A stretch of 64,000 nucleotides of DNA, taken from Clarkia xantiana subsp. parviflora. Taxonomy: Eukaryota > Streptophyta > Magnoliopsida > Myrtales > Onagraceae. Location of the stretch: assembly GCA_036873135.1 (NCBI GenBank), contig JAPTYO010000007.1:61056383-61120382 (forward strand), written 5' to 3'. Below the pieces are notes generated by a model that did not search any database, was not told the DNA's origin, and worked only from the letters and a program-made list of their open reading frames with translations. The translations under genes were made by a program, and so were the position numbers. Below are positions 21,312-32,973 of the stretch, in pieces. The stretch's first letter is position 1; each line of letters begins with the position of its first letter.

Positions 21312-23556
21312 CTTTTTCGAATTGTTGACAAGCATTGGATACTTATGATCCTTAAGGGCTTATAATATCAACAATCGATTTCAGAACTTAAGTTTTTGCC
21401 ATCCCGCCTCTTTCGAATTATCGATGAATCTAAGTGATATGATTGATATTAGATTCACTGTCATCGACAATTGATTCGGTGAAGGATTATTCTTTGATGC
21501 CTAACTTCTTTCGAATTGTCAACGAATCTAAATGATATGACAGATATTAGATTCATTGTCTTCGACAATCGATTCGATGAAGAAATTTTCTTCGATGCCT
21601 AACTTCTTTCGAGTTGCCGATGAATCTAAGTAAAATGAATGATATTAAATTCATTGTCATCGACAATCGATTAGATGAAGGACTTTTCTTTGATGCCTAA
21701 CTTCTTTCGAGTTTCCGACGAATCTAAGTGATATGACTTAAATTAGTTTCATTTTCGTCGAAAATCGATTCGGTGAAGAAATTTTCTACGATGCCTAACT
21801 TCATTCGAGTTGCCAAAGAATCTAAGTGATATGACTGATATTAGATTCATTGTCATCGACTCGATTCAGTGAAGGACTTTTCTTTGATGCCTAACATCTA
21901 TCGAGGTGCGGACGAATCTAAGTGACATAACTGGTATTAGATTCATTGTCGTCGACAATCGATTCGGTGAAGGAATTTTCTTCGATGCCTAACTTCTTTC
22001 GAGTTTCCGATGAATCTAAGTGATATGACTGATATAAGATTAATTGTCGTCGATTCCGTGAACTTCTTTTTTTTATACCTAACTTCTTTCGAGTTTCTAA
22101 TGAATCTAAATGATATGACTGATATTAGATTCACTGTCGTCGACAATCGGTTCGATGAAGGAATTTTCTTCGATGGCTAACTTCTTTCAAGTTGCCGATT
22201 AATCTAAGTGAAATGAATGATATTTAAATACATTTTCATCGACAGTCGATTAGATGAAGGACTTTTCTTTGATGCCTAAATTCTTTAGAGTTGCCGACGA
22301 ATCTAAGTGATATGACTTAAATTAGTTTCATTGTCGTCGAAATTTGATTCGGTGAAGAAATTTTCTACGATGCCTAACTTCTTTCGAGTTTCCAAAAAAT
22401 CTAAGTCATATGACTGATATTAGATTCATTGTCGTCGACAATGTATTCAATGAAGGACTTTTCTTTGATGCCTAACATCTTTCGAATTGCCGACGAATCT
22501 AAGTGACATAACTAATATTAGATTCATTGTCGTCGACAATCGATTAGGTGAAGGACTTTTCTTCGATGCCTAACTTCTTTCGAGTTTCCGATGAATCTAA
22601 GTGATATGGCTGATATAAGATTCATTGTCATCAACAATCGATTCGGTGAACTTCTTTTCTTTGATGCCTAACTTCTTTCGAGTTTCTGACGAATCTAAGT
22701 GATATGACTGATATCAGATTTATTGTCGTCGACAATCGATTCGGTGAAGGACGTTTCTTCGATCCCTAAATTCTTTCGAGTTGCCAGCGAATCTAAGCGA
22801 CATGACTGGTATTAGATTCATTGTCGTCGACAATCGATTCGGTGAAGGACTTTTCTTCGATGCCTAAATTCTTTCGAGTTGCCGACGAATCTAAGTGCTA
22901 TGGCTGATATTAGATTTATTGTCATCGACAATCGATTCGGTGAACGTCTATTCTTTGATGCCTAACTGCTTTCGAGTTTCTGACGAATCTAAGTGACATG
23001 ACTGATATTAGATTCATTTTCGTCGACATTCGAATCGGTGAAGGAATTTTCTTCGATCCCTAACTTCATTCGAGTTGCCGGCGAATATGAAAAATATGAC
23101 TGATATTTGATTCATTATCGTAGACAACTGATTCGGTGAAGGACTTCTCTTCGATGCCTAACTTCTTTCGAGTTGCCGATGAATCTAATTGATATGTCTG
23201 ATATTCGATTTATTGTCGTTGACAATCGATTCGAGAAGGAGTTCTTCGATGCCTAATACTTTCGAGTTGCCGACGAATCAAAGTGATATGACTGATATTA
23301 GATTCATTGTCGCCGAAAATCGATTATGTTGAGAACTTCGTCTTCAGTACCTAAATTCTTTCAAATTGTCAACGAACCTAGGTGTTACGACATCTTGGGT
23401 TCATTGTGTCAAGAATCGATTATGCAAAGAAATTTTATGTCGACGCCTTTCTTCTTTCGAGTTGTCGACAAATCTAAGTGATATGGCTTATATTAGATTC
23501 GTGATGTTGACAATCAATTTTGTTAAAGACTTCAATTTCGATGCCTTAAATGATAC
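21312..23556. repeat. 98-bp satellite-like tandem array, about 23 monomers
   Basis: The monomer has the words CTTCTTTCGAGTTGCCGA, GAATCTAAGTGATATGACTG, ATTAGATTCATTGTCGTCGA and CAATCGATTCGGTGAAGG. Anchor words such as GATGCCT recur at 21594, 21692, 21790, 21885 and 21984, a period of 95-99 bp. Monomers differ by scattered substitutions, and both ends are more diverged than the middle, as expected for an ageing tandem array. Each monomer carries the inverted repeat ATTGTCG-T-CGACAAT. There is no coding frame across the array. Confidence 0.95.
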
Positions 23557-23699
23557 AAATTTTTGTATGGAAAAGGCCTTGAGGGGCTATATATATTTAA
23601 CATTCCTGAGTTACATCAAAAGAAAATACGAAAACACTGGCCACATAGAAAATATAGAAATATTTAATTGTCGTTGTCTCGATGAATTTTATTTGGTTA
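23557..23699. other. Flank between satellite and Gypsy-2
   Basis: About 140 bp of AT-rich DNA with no recognised feature. It follows a broken satellite unit and precedes the truncated Gypsy-2 sequence. Confidence 0.4.
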
Positions 23700-23756
23700 C
23701 AACGTCACATTGAGGTGACGTAGCAGCGTCGAGATGTAGTTTGATTCCCCCTAACA
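23700..23756 (-). pseudogene. Gypsy-2 protease-region remnant, downstream piece
   Basis: The minus strand reads GNQTTSRRCYVTSM then a stop. This matches the segment between protease and RT in Gypsy-3 (about 59098-59140). Confidence 0.7.
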
Positions 23757-24334
23757 TGTTAGATTACGGGGAGTAATCACTACGGATACTATAAACATGG
23801 TACATGCTAGTAATCAATATTACGCAACGGAAAATTCGCACATACCTCAGACGTAATCCGTAGTCCCAAGATCCTGCATCAGGGAGTTCACGGTTCTCCG
23901 GTCGGCACCCGTAGAGGTTCTTGTTAAGGAAGCCCTACGCGGTATATTCTCCACAGTAAAGCCTCTGATCGATTTTTGGCAGGGACAGATCTCTGGAGTG
24001 TTTGCTCGAAAGAAAATTGGCACACCTTTGGTGTTATGTGGTTCGGTCGAATTGATGTTATGGGGAGTAGGGTTTTCTCTCTAAAACACTCTAAGGAGGG
24101 ATAAAGGATTAACCCTAATAATTATAGGAGGATCAAAGTGGACAAAAGTCCACTTTGCCCACCTTATAAGTTTCGGTCGGCCTATGCATAAGGGAGGCCC
24201 ATATTTTGGGCCTCTCATGTCAACTAGGATTTGGGTCTTTCCCAATGTCCTAATGAGACATTTACCCAATTTTCTTAGGTAACATATAAATATAATGGGC
24301 TTCTATTTACGGCGCCCATCACCATATGCTTACA
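23757..24334 (-). repeat. 3' LTR of Copia-5 (578 bp)
   Basis: Plus strand begins TGTTAGATTACGGGG and ends CATATGCTTACA. The TATA box region is partly degraded compared with the right LTR. Confidence 0.9.
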
Positions 24335-24350
24335 GCTCCCACTCGCTGGA
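24335..24350 (-). promoter_or_regulatory. Polypurine tract of Copia-5
   Basis: The element strand reads CCAGCGAGTGGGAGC directly before the LTR, the same as GGCGAGTGGGAGC in Copia-7. Confidence 0.75.
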
Positions 24351-25440
24351 ATGGGAGGGTGCCTGTTAATGTATTCTCGTCCAAATCAGTATCAACATTT
24401 CACTCATTTGATCTCGCCCTTGCTTCCGAATAGTTCATACGAGGTTTGCCGTGCGACCGAAGAACACGACGGGCATCGTGCTACTCATCTGTTAGGAGTA
24501 TTGTAGCTCCCGCGGAAAGTTGATTCCCTATCTTCAATCAACCTGTTATAAACAATATAATGTGGCGTTGTATCCTTGGTCAACTTTTAATTCTCCATTT
24601 GCCTAATCTCCACATAGAAGCACTTCTCCGAGGCATCTGTACAATTATTCACAGCCTTCAACTAATATCTGGTTGGTGGCCACCTAGTGAATGTAAGAGT
24701 CGGTGAATTACAGGTGAGCTTGACCATCCCCGTCGCTCATATCCTTAGTAAAACCCAACCGGTTTCCAAAGACGTGGTCACTGGGCCTTTTTGTTCAGCA
24801 CTACGCTCGTACGCCGGGAAGCGAACATTGAGCCTGACCTTAGATACGAGTTCTGAGTCCGTGATGATACTTCGGGTGCGTCTTCATTAGGCTAACGGGA
24901 TCAATAACTTGCTCGAGGTTAAGAAATTTGCGCCCGTTAGAATCACGAGGATTCTTATCTAGCACAACCGAGTCGTGACCCCGTGGTCGAACATGGCACG
25001 CGTAGTATGAAGCACGCGTTGATAGCGTACCTGAACTTTTAAGTTGACAGGAATGGGATATGTCAATCATGCTATCGCAGATTTTCATCTGGCATAGAAT
25101 GTGGTTTAATGACGAACGAAGTTCATCATGGCGATTTGAAAACGAAGATCATGTCGAGTTACTTCGAAACTTGATAATCGTCTTGCGTAATCAGGTTTAT
25201 CCCCCTGATTCTTAGCCGGTCTTGCTTGGTAGAGGCCTCCCTCTACCGCAAGACGACCGTACATGTGTGACTAGGCAAGGCCCATATTCGACATAGTTTG
25301 GCAGAGTATTGCGTCCTCATACGACTTAGTTTATAGACCGTAAATCTAATGTATTCAAACATTATGACGTCGGTGGATCATAACCTCGATTGCAATTCTC
25401 TTGTTTCTTAAAAATGTAACTTTCAATTATCAAAATGTTA
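24351..25440 (-). other. Copia-5 3' untranslated internal region
   Basis: About 1.1 kb, non-coding, homologous to Copia-7 49894-51000 and to the Copia-3 pieces. I see no ORF worth calling. Confidence 0.7.
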
Positions 25441-26840
25441 TCACATATACATGCCACTTTTAAACCCTACGTGCTTTTCGAATGTCTCCCTGCGTAGTGG
25501 TTTAGTTAATGCGTCCGCAACCATGTTATCAGTGGACAAGTATTCCAAAGTGATTGTATTGTCTTCTACCATAGATTTGGCATAAAAATATTTCACAACA
25601 ATGTGTTTAGTCCTACTATGGTACTTTGAATTCATAACTGCCGGAATAGCTGCCTGACTATCAGAGTTTACTCCCGTCTTTGACATCAAGCAGTGCAGTA
25701 AGAAGCCTTTTCAGCCAGACCGCTTCCTGTGCGTTTTTTGAGAGAGCTACGAATTACGATTCCATTGTAGACAGCGCAACACAGGTTTGTTTCTAGCTCG
25801 TCCATGAAATGGCGGCATTAGCAAGGAGAAAAACTCCTCCTGTGGTGGAATTACGATCATCCGGATCGCCACCATGGTCGGTGTCACTGTAGCCGGTCAA
25901 TTCTAACTTCCTTCCCTCATAGAACAATGTGTAGTCGGCAGTACCTTTCAGATAACGAATGATTCGTTTTACAGCCTTTAAATGTTGATAGCCAGGATCT
26001 GATTGGGATCGTGCTACTAGGCCCACGGCGTAACAGATGTCCGAATGGGTGCATTGCATGGCGTACATGAGACTAACGACCATGCTTAAATACTCTGCAC
26101 CCTTCATCTGTTCTCGCTCTGCCAAGTTCTGGGGGCCGTCTCGTTTTGACAGTGCGCACCCAAATACTACCGGCGTATCCACAGGTTTGGCATCTTGTAA
26201 TCTGAACCTTTTCAACAATTTGTTCATATAAGCTTCTTGATATAGACATAATTTCAAGGTAACGCGATACCTTGCAATTTTAATGCCTAAGATGTATGTG
26301 GCATGTCCCATGTCTTTCATCTCGAATACAGATGCCAATCAGGACTTTGACTTGTTCATAAAACTCACGTCGTTTGCGGAAATGAGTATGTCGTCCACGT
26401 ATAAGGTTAAGATGACATATTTAGACCCGGAGGTCTTATAATACACGCACAGATCCTCGTGAAGATTCACGAATCTGTTTCCTACGATTTCCTCGTGGAA
26501 TCTAGGTTTCCGAGGAAAAACACGGTCTTTAACATTTATTCGGTGCAGCTCAAAATCGAGACCTGCAACCAGGACCATAAATGGCCCTAACTGTGGTTTT
26601 ACGCACAGTCGGTGAGTGTGTTTCGTCAAAGTCCGCTTTGTGAAGTTGGGTTTGTCCTTTCGTAATAAGTCAGGTTTTGTACCACCCGACCTTTTCCATT
26701 AGTGGTGAGTCTCCTTTTCAGGACTCACCGTATCCTTGTGCCCCTGTGGTTAGCAGGTAAATCAACTGTAGACTATAATGGTTTTTATTTAGGCGATATC
26801 TCTCTTTTATTGTTTTCTTCAATTTCTCCACTTGAGGCCT
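25441..26840 (-). pseudogene. Copia-5 pol remnant: RT and RNase H
   Basis: From 26629 leftwards the frame has QLGPFMVLVAGLDFELHRIN, FVNLHEDLCVYYKTSG and the active-site LYVDDILISANDV. A tryptophan-to-stop TGA lies near 26338. The frame continues with VFEMKDMGHATYILGIKIAR, KRFRLQDAKPVDTPVV and the RNase H block GDPDDRNSTTGGVFLLANAA. A frameshift near 25790 puts the RNase H tail (SKYHSRTKHIVVKYFYAK, DALTKPLRRETFEKHV) in another frame. The N-terminal fingers of RT (26640-26840) are recognisable only as degraded DNA, and a small deletion removes part of the TAFLHGNLEE region. Confidence 0.85.
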
Positions 26841-26849
26841 TTCCAATGC

Positions 26850-27480
26850 TCGTTAACAGTTGTTAGAGTGAGGTTTTCACCCTTCTCGATGGGATACTTC
26901 TTGGGAGAAGTTTGATGCCTTTGAATTTAGTCTAGGCTTGTTGATCCCATCTTGAGTCTGAACGTCTCTCCCACTCGGAATAATGATTCTTGTCGGAGCA
27001 TCACTCATACTGGGAATAAAAGCAGTGCTTGAACCTTAACCTACAACTTTCCGCGGACGACCTCTCGGTCTCGGGGTTTTACTTCCTAGATGAATTCCTT
27101 GATCACTAGGACCTGAACCAAGTTGGTCGGATCATTCCCACTGGGAACAATGGGTAGTATAGGTAGTTGTGGCATTATTGGATTTTCAGCAACATGACTA
27201 TCAGTTTCAACTTGATTCGTCTCTGCAGCAACATCGATTACGTGTGGTAGGGTTTATTCCTCCCACTGGGTTTACTATTAAAATGTTTCTATTATCATTT
27301 ACCATGTCATTTACTTGAGTTTCCGGTTCAGATCTCCCACTCGAAGTAAGTGGGACATGATTGTCAGTGTAATCATGCTCCAGTTTTAACAAGACTACAT
27401 CTGTTTGAAACTGACCATGCTTTGGAAATTCGTCCTCAAGTGATGTAATGTCTCATGTTCCACCACGGAACCATTTTCCC
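26850..27480 (-). pseudogene. Copia-5 linker upstream of RT
   Basis: The minus strand shows VNDMVNDNRNILIVNPVGG and repeated TCCCACTGGGAA modules. It is broken by frameshifts and matches the Copia-7 linker. Confidence 0.7.
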
Positions 27481-28200
27481 AAGTTGTAAACAGGTATTTT
27501 CTAAGAGCAGTTAACGTACTCTTGGTCCAAATACGTGTTTAATGAGCAAATTGATGTCGCATGATGATATGAATTAACTCATTATCATTCTTTAGCTTTT
27601 ATGGCGACGTGTCTTACCGATTTCATTGGAACACAGTTTTACATATATGTGAATCATCTCTCTTCATCCCATAGGGAACGTCTGATAGATTGACTCTAAC
27701 ATTATGTTTATAAAGTGTGCTTCTTGAAGTGTGTCATTTGATTTGAATGCCTAGCCTGACTTATCGTTCAAGACGTATAGAAGGAAAATCGTTTAACCGA
27801 CTTCATCCTTCTTCGTTTGCAAACTTATCTTAGACATTTATCCCATCTCCGAACTGGGCATTTTGGGTTTTCACCTTATGCGTCAGTTGATACTTTTACA
27901 AGGTCGTGGTAACTTATGAAGCATACTTATAACCGATGTAAACGTTATCAATAAGTTGTTTCCGAAGGGATGCATACGAAAATTCAGCACTTAATCATTA
28001 AAAACACTTCATCATTTAATTCGTATTTTGAAACGATATGTTCTGTCATTCGAGGTCAACACGCGTGTGGCGCTATTTACCGAAGTTTAACCCATGGTTA
28101 AATCGTTTCATTTCTGAATTTAATTCAATTTAATCCAATCAGTTTCGCACATGAATATCATTACTGATTATTCCATTCAATGGAGTACTAAAAATAAATA
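27481..28200. other. Copia-5 spacer without protease or integrase
   Basis: Homologous to Copia-7 about 47030-47900, including the TTTAACCATGGGTTAAA and ACACGCGTGTTGACC-like words. No ORF is recognised. Confidence 0.6.
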
Positions 28201-29310
28201 AATATTAAATATTTCGATCTAGCTACGCAATCGATGTGTATGTTCAGTTCAGTTGTCCCGAGTGAGATGACGGAGTACGTGAATTGATTTGTTTTATTCT
28301 ACCACTTTTACATGGCTAAAATTTCGTTTCGGATCGATCCCGTTCAACCGGGTCGATTAATTTTGACAAGTAGATCACATTTCGAATTGAACGGAAACTA
28401 CTTTATTCAATAAATCTGAATCTCGAAATAACCAAAATTTTAGTAACTCAAACAAACGATAAATGACAATTGTAGGGTTCTTGATCTGAAGTTCGCGTAT
28501 TTGATCCATGATTGTCGCATAGATAGTCGAGAACTTTAAGCCATGTTGAACATCACATCTGAGTAAATTCACGATTGAATCACATCAAATGATCTGTCTC
28601 TATATAAAACATTTTACAGCTTCATACACGTGACCTACAAGGCGTACTTGAGACGCACTTTATCAACATGGTTTAACCCACCAGATTATCGTATAAGACC
28701 TTTATGGTCCAGTTATCTCTATGATATGCGGATATTGGTTGACTTCTTTCGAACCCAGTATGGTGAGCAGAGAAGGTTTCCCTTTTACTGCTGTGGTTAC
28801 TGTACTTGATTAGGCTCAAAGTCATTGAGTCCTGTCAACATCAGACAACCATATACATCTTTTCCATGTTGTCCTTTCATTCTGAAGATCCGATGCGGGT
28901 TTTACGCCAACATCCATGAAAAGAGAGAAGACCATCATGTTCAACCGAAACAGTTCTAGCTTTAGCATCCTAGCTTCCACCGAGGCGGATGCAAAGGGAT
29001 ACCAACTTGTAACATAGTTTCTTTGCAATTGAAGTCTTCTTCAACCCCCTTTTACCAAGGTTGAGTGTATCACCACATACACGTTCAGATCATCAAAGAA
29101 CCTACTCCCATGCTTGGGGAAACAAATTATCACATTCATTTCTCATTGTCAAAATCATACAAATTACTATATTCATCCGCAACTGTGCTCTCTACTTTTC
29201 GGAGTAAAGAGTTTAACACATACTCTTTTTATTCATCATAATTTATACCATCAAGATTGCGCGGAATATCGAATCGCACTAATTCAACCAACTCACATAT
29301 TGATGATTAT
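28201..29310. other. Copia-5 region where gag is expected but not recognisable
   Basis: In Copia-2, -6 and -7 this interval holds gag. Here only the entry (about 29310, GTTATTGTCTCCCTGATT on the element strand) and the exit (about 28190, AGTACTCCATTG) match. Between them the longest frames are under 70 codons and no zinc knuckle can be seen. It could be gag decayed beyond recognition or foreign sequence. Confidence 0.5.
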
Positions 29311-31041
29311 GCACAATCAGGGAGACAATAACATTTTGAGAAAGAACTGCATACATCAGATATCTCTTAAGATGGAATACGACAAATAATGATTCCTCAT
29401 TCATCTAAACCAACCGACCACCAGTAAACCAATGGAAAATGGTTGTGAAAGAGTTCACATTACCGTCGTCTTCAATCCAATAGATCAGTCTTTTAAAACG
29501 GTTTCAATCGCAAATTACCGGAACGGGAATTCTAAAAAAAGCATACCCGATCTTGGCTTTCCCAAAGCCCTTTTTATTATTATAATTTCAAAAATAATCC
29601 GATGAATTTACTCATGCATATATAATTCTACCATCCATGTAAATCATCATACACAAGTAACATTCATCATACGAGCCACACTCATGCTTACCCATCATGC
29701 GTCTAATGTTCTGAGGAACCTATGCTTGCATACATAATTCTACATCCAAGTAAATTATTAAATGCGGCTACATCCTCAACATTCTAGCATACGTTCAAAC
29801 ATGAAACTTCCACATCAATCGTACATATTTGGAAACTGGTTATCGATTTTTTTTAAAAAAAAAAAATTAAACATTAGGTGCTGATTTGCAATTCATGCTT
29901 ATATTCAATTACGCATCATTCTAGACATGAATCCTAGGAAATTTCAACCATCACAGCATGTCTATCCTAGAACGCATACCGTATATTTAACCAGGGCTCT
30001 GCCCCCAATATGCAATATGCAGCTAGCTCTATTCATTCAAGTCCACGGTTCTAATCATGCATAAATATATATCGAATAATAAACAATTGCAATTCAGCCC
30101 ACTAATTAATCCAGTCTCAAAAACATGTATCTCCGAGATCCATCCCCATAATCGAAACAAGGCATAAAGGTTTAATTGTTATGTGAATAATAATAAACCC
30201 CTTGAGCACTGTGTAGGCCATTTAAGGTTCAAAACATTTGGATTTTAAAACTTGACCTCCCTATTTTATTAAGTTGATTTGAATTCGGTTTTGAAAGTTC
30301 GGTTCGGTTCAGTCAATTTCGGTCCGGTTCGGTTCGGTCCAGAAAAATCCGGTTTGGTCTGGTTTAGTAAAATTCGGTTCGGTCCGGTTTTATTTTCAAA
30401 ATCTGGTTCGGTCCGAACCGATCTAATAAAAATAGGGTTTGGTTCGGTTCAACACTCAAAACCGGTCCGGTTAGATCCACTTAGTTACCCCGGTCCGACC
30501 CGACAAGGTTAAACCGATTAAGAAAACTCTCTTCGGTTTAAGCGTCCCGGTTTAGTATATTGGACCGGCCCATTTATTAATCCAAAGGGTTTGGGCCGAA
30601 ATGTTTACTTGTAGGCTAATTATATAAAATAATTTCCAATATTAAATATTTACATATATATTCGGCCAATATTAAACATATATATATTTATTGCCAAGAT
30701 TCTATCTTTAAGACTAAATCAATCAACAATATATATATATATATATGTAAAATTCGGTTTATATATTCGATATATATTTTATTTATTGTCAATATTTTTA
30801 ATTGGGTAACAAATATATTGACAATATATTTTCTCAATCTTTTAGGTAACTAAATCTATCAATAATATCGTTAACCCTATTAATTATCTAGATATATTGA
30901 TAGTTATATATATTTCTATATATTAATGTGAATATATCCTTCTTGTTTCCAATTATAGACATATTGTTACCTAGAATAAAAATTAAAATATGGTAAACAA
31001 TATATTAATTAATTTCGGCCGACATTTTTGAAACTTGGCGC
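29311..31041 (-). other. Copia-5 untranslated leader, PBS missing
   Basis: Matches the leaders of the other copies, with the CGGTTCGG block at 30290-30560 and AT-rich DNA at 30620-31000. Near 31041 leader sequence (TTTCGGCCGACATTTTTG) joins directly to LTR sequence at CTAGTAATC, so the PBS is deleted. Confidence 0.75.
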
Positions 31042-31588
31042 CTAGTAATCAATATTACACGGCGGAAGATTCGCACATACCTCAGACGTAATCCGTAGTC
31101 CTTAGATTCTGCAGCAGGGAGTTCACGAACCTCCGGTCGGCACCCGTAGAGGTTCTTGTTAACGAATCCCTACGCGGTATATTCTCTACAAGAAAGCCTC
31201 TAATCGATTCTTGGTAGGGACAGATCTCCAAAGTGTTTGCTCGAAAGCAAATTGGCACACCTTTGGTGTTATGTGGTTCGTCCGAATTGGTGTTACCTCC
31301 AGGAGGGTTTTTCTCTCTAGAACACTCTAAGGAGCGATTAAGGATTAACCCTAATAATCCCCTAACACCTCTTATTTATAGGAGGAGCAAAGTGGACAAA
31401 AGTCCACTTTGCCCACCTTATAAGTTTCGGCCGGCCTATGTATAAGGGAGGCCCATATTTTGGGCCTCTCATGTCAATTGAGATTTGGGTCTGGCCCAAT
31501 GTCCTAGTGTGACATTTACCCAATTGTCTTAGGTAACATATACATATAATGGGCTTCCATTTACGACGCCCATCACCATATTCTTACA
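31042..31588 (-). repeat. 5' LTR of Copia-5, lacking its last ~50 bp
   Basis: Plus-strand end CATATTCTTACA is intact. The other end starts at CTAGTAATCAATATTAC instead of TGTTAGATTACGGGG. Minus-strand TATA-like motif at 31374-31381. Confidence 0.9.
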
Positions 31589-32337
31589 TAACCTTCCCAA
31601 TTCCGTATGGTGTTAGAAACTTCATAATTCGATGAGCAGTTGAGGGAATAATTTGGTAGGGATTGAGGGTAGTCCTTCTGATGATGGCATTGTATGCAGA
31701 GGCGTCGTCGATGACTACGAAAAGTATGTCGATCTTTAAAGCCTACTTTTCCTTCTGCAGCATTACTGGTAATCGGATAGCAGCCATAGGGTAGGTAGCT
31801 TTTCCTGCAAAACCTACCAAAGGGAAATCGACCTTTCTCAATTCCTTCTTACTGCGTCCAAGGTTTAGTAAAGATTCATATAAAAGGATATATGTCGAGC
31901 TTCCATTGTCAATGAGGACTCACTTAACCTCATACTCAGACATATTGGCAGTAATTATCGGGGCATCTTCATGAGGTTGAGTTACCATCATGAGAACGTT
32001 TGTTGTGAAACTGATGATCACCTGGTCGGGATCTCGAGGCCTTTTCCCCATTATGGCAGCTGTAGAGATTTGGGTGGAATACACATCGCTAGTCGAGATG
32101 GTTTCCCCTCCTGAAGCAAATCCTCATGCTATGACATTCACGGTCCCTCTTTGAATAGGGCAGGATTATTGTGCGAGGGAGAGCGGGACTGCCTTCTGGG
32201 CTTCAACTTTGTTTTCTTGGAGCTTTAGAGGGCTTCTCCCCAAACTTTAGCAATATGCCTCTTAGGATGAGAGCTTTTATGTCTTGCTTCAAGGCGACAC
32301 AGTTGTTTGTGTCATAACCCTTGACACGGTGGTAACT
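31589..32337 (-). pseudogene. Gypsy-2 gag C-terminus and protease pseudogene
   Basis: On the minus strand, right to left: the gag knuckle region YHRVKGYDTNNCVALKQDIK and ILRGILLKF, comparable to YCRYHRANGHDTDNC of Gypsy-3; then the protease with DAPIITANMSEYEV, the active-site LIDNGSS (aspartate-x-glycine-serine type) and FPLVGFAGKATYPM, and the flap-side ASAYNAIIRRTTLNP. Several in-frame stops, including one just before the protease active site, make it a pseudogene. In a working element the protease would cut Gag-Pol. Confidence 0.8.
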
Positions 32338-32959
32338 GTTGGCATTTGGATAATGGGCCGCCGTAAAAGGGAGCCTATTAATATGAATCAGTTACCTGAG
32401 CCAACTGAGTAATGTCACATTAGGGATTTTGATCTAAGCCTAAAATCTCAATTGACATGAGAGGCCCAAATATGGGCCTCCCTTACTTTAATGGCCAGCC
32501 GAAATAAGCTGGGGGCAAAGTGCACTTTTGTCCACTTTGCTCCTCTTATAAATATGGAGTGTTAAGATTGATTTAGGGTTAATCACTTAATAAATTTTCT
32601 TCCTTTGTGGTGAGACAAAAAGAAATCCATCCTCCCTATTTACATAGTGTTTCAGCCGAACCTATCACTTGCCTTTGAGGTGCCAAATTACTTCGAGCAA
32701 ATTACTTCGAAGATCCATCCCTGCAGAAGAATCGAAAAGTCCTTGGAGGCTTGAAGGCTTTGTTGTGGAGACAAATCCGTGTAGGGCTTCCGTAGCCAGG
32801 ACCCTTACGGGAACCCTCCGGCGGATCGAGAACTCCCCTGGAAGATCCTGGGACAGCGAAAATTTCGAATAGGTATGTGTCATTTATTCCGCTGCGTAAT
32901 GTGTTTACTAGCATGTACCTATGTTAATTTCCATAGTATTTGTCCTCCATAATTCTATA
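32338..32959 (+). repeat. 5' LTR of Copia-6 (622 bp)
   Basis: Begins TGTTGGCATTTGG and ends CTATA, where the family end is CCAACA. TATA motif TATAAATA at 32547-32554. Confidence 0.88.
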
Positions 32960-32960
32960 G

Positions 32961-32973
32961 TGGTATCAGAGCC
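32961..32973 (+). promoter_or_regulatory. Primer-binding site of Copia-6
   Basis: TGGTATCAGAGCC, one base after the LTR, matching initiator tRNA-Met type sites. Confidence 0.9.

Larger units (their letters stand above)
23757..31588 (-). mobile_element. Copia-5: minus-strand Copia copy inserted in Gypsy-2
   Basis: LTRs at both ends, with flanks TAACA (23752-23756) and TAACC (31589-31593), a 5-bp target duplication with one mismatch. The element strand has a 5' LTR (right), a leader, a gag position that is not recognisable, spacer, linker, RT-RNase H, a 3' untranslated region, a purine tract and a 3' LTR (left). The 5' LTR has lost its last 50 bp together with the PBS, so the copy is dead. Confidence 0.9.
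23700..32337 (-). mobile_element. Gypsy-2: truncated minus-strand Tat-like Gypsy fragment, split by Copia-5
   Basis: The two pieces (31589-32337 and about 23700-23756) read continuously when Copia-5 is removed: the protease region ends GIGKV on one side and resumes GNQTTSRRCYV on the other, aligning with GVGEVKGDQVASRKCYV of Gypsy-3. The 3' side is lost near 23700. The 5' side continues beyond Copia-6, which inserted at 32338. Confidence 0.8.

Noticed and set aside
21312..23556. Possible CRISPR array
   Set aside because: The repeats are 98 bp, head to tail without unique spacers, in plant nuclear DNA.
23366..23713. 115-codon plus-strand ORF at the end of the satellite
   Set aside because: It begins inside diverged satellite units and crosses into the flank and antisense Gypsy-2 sequence; chance frame.
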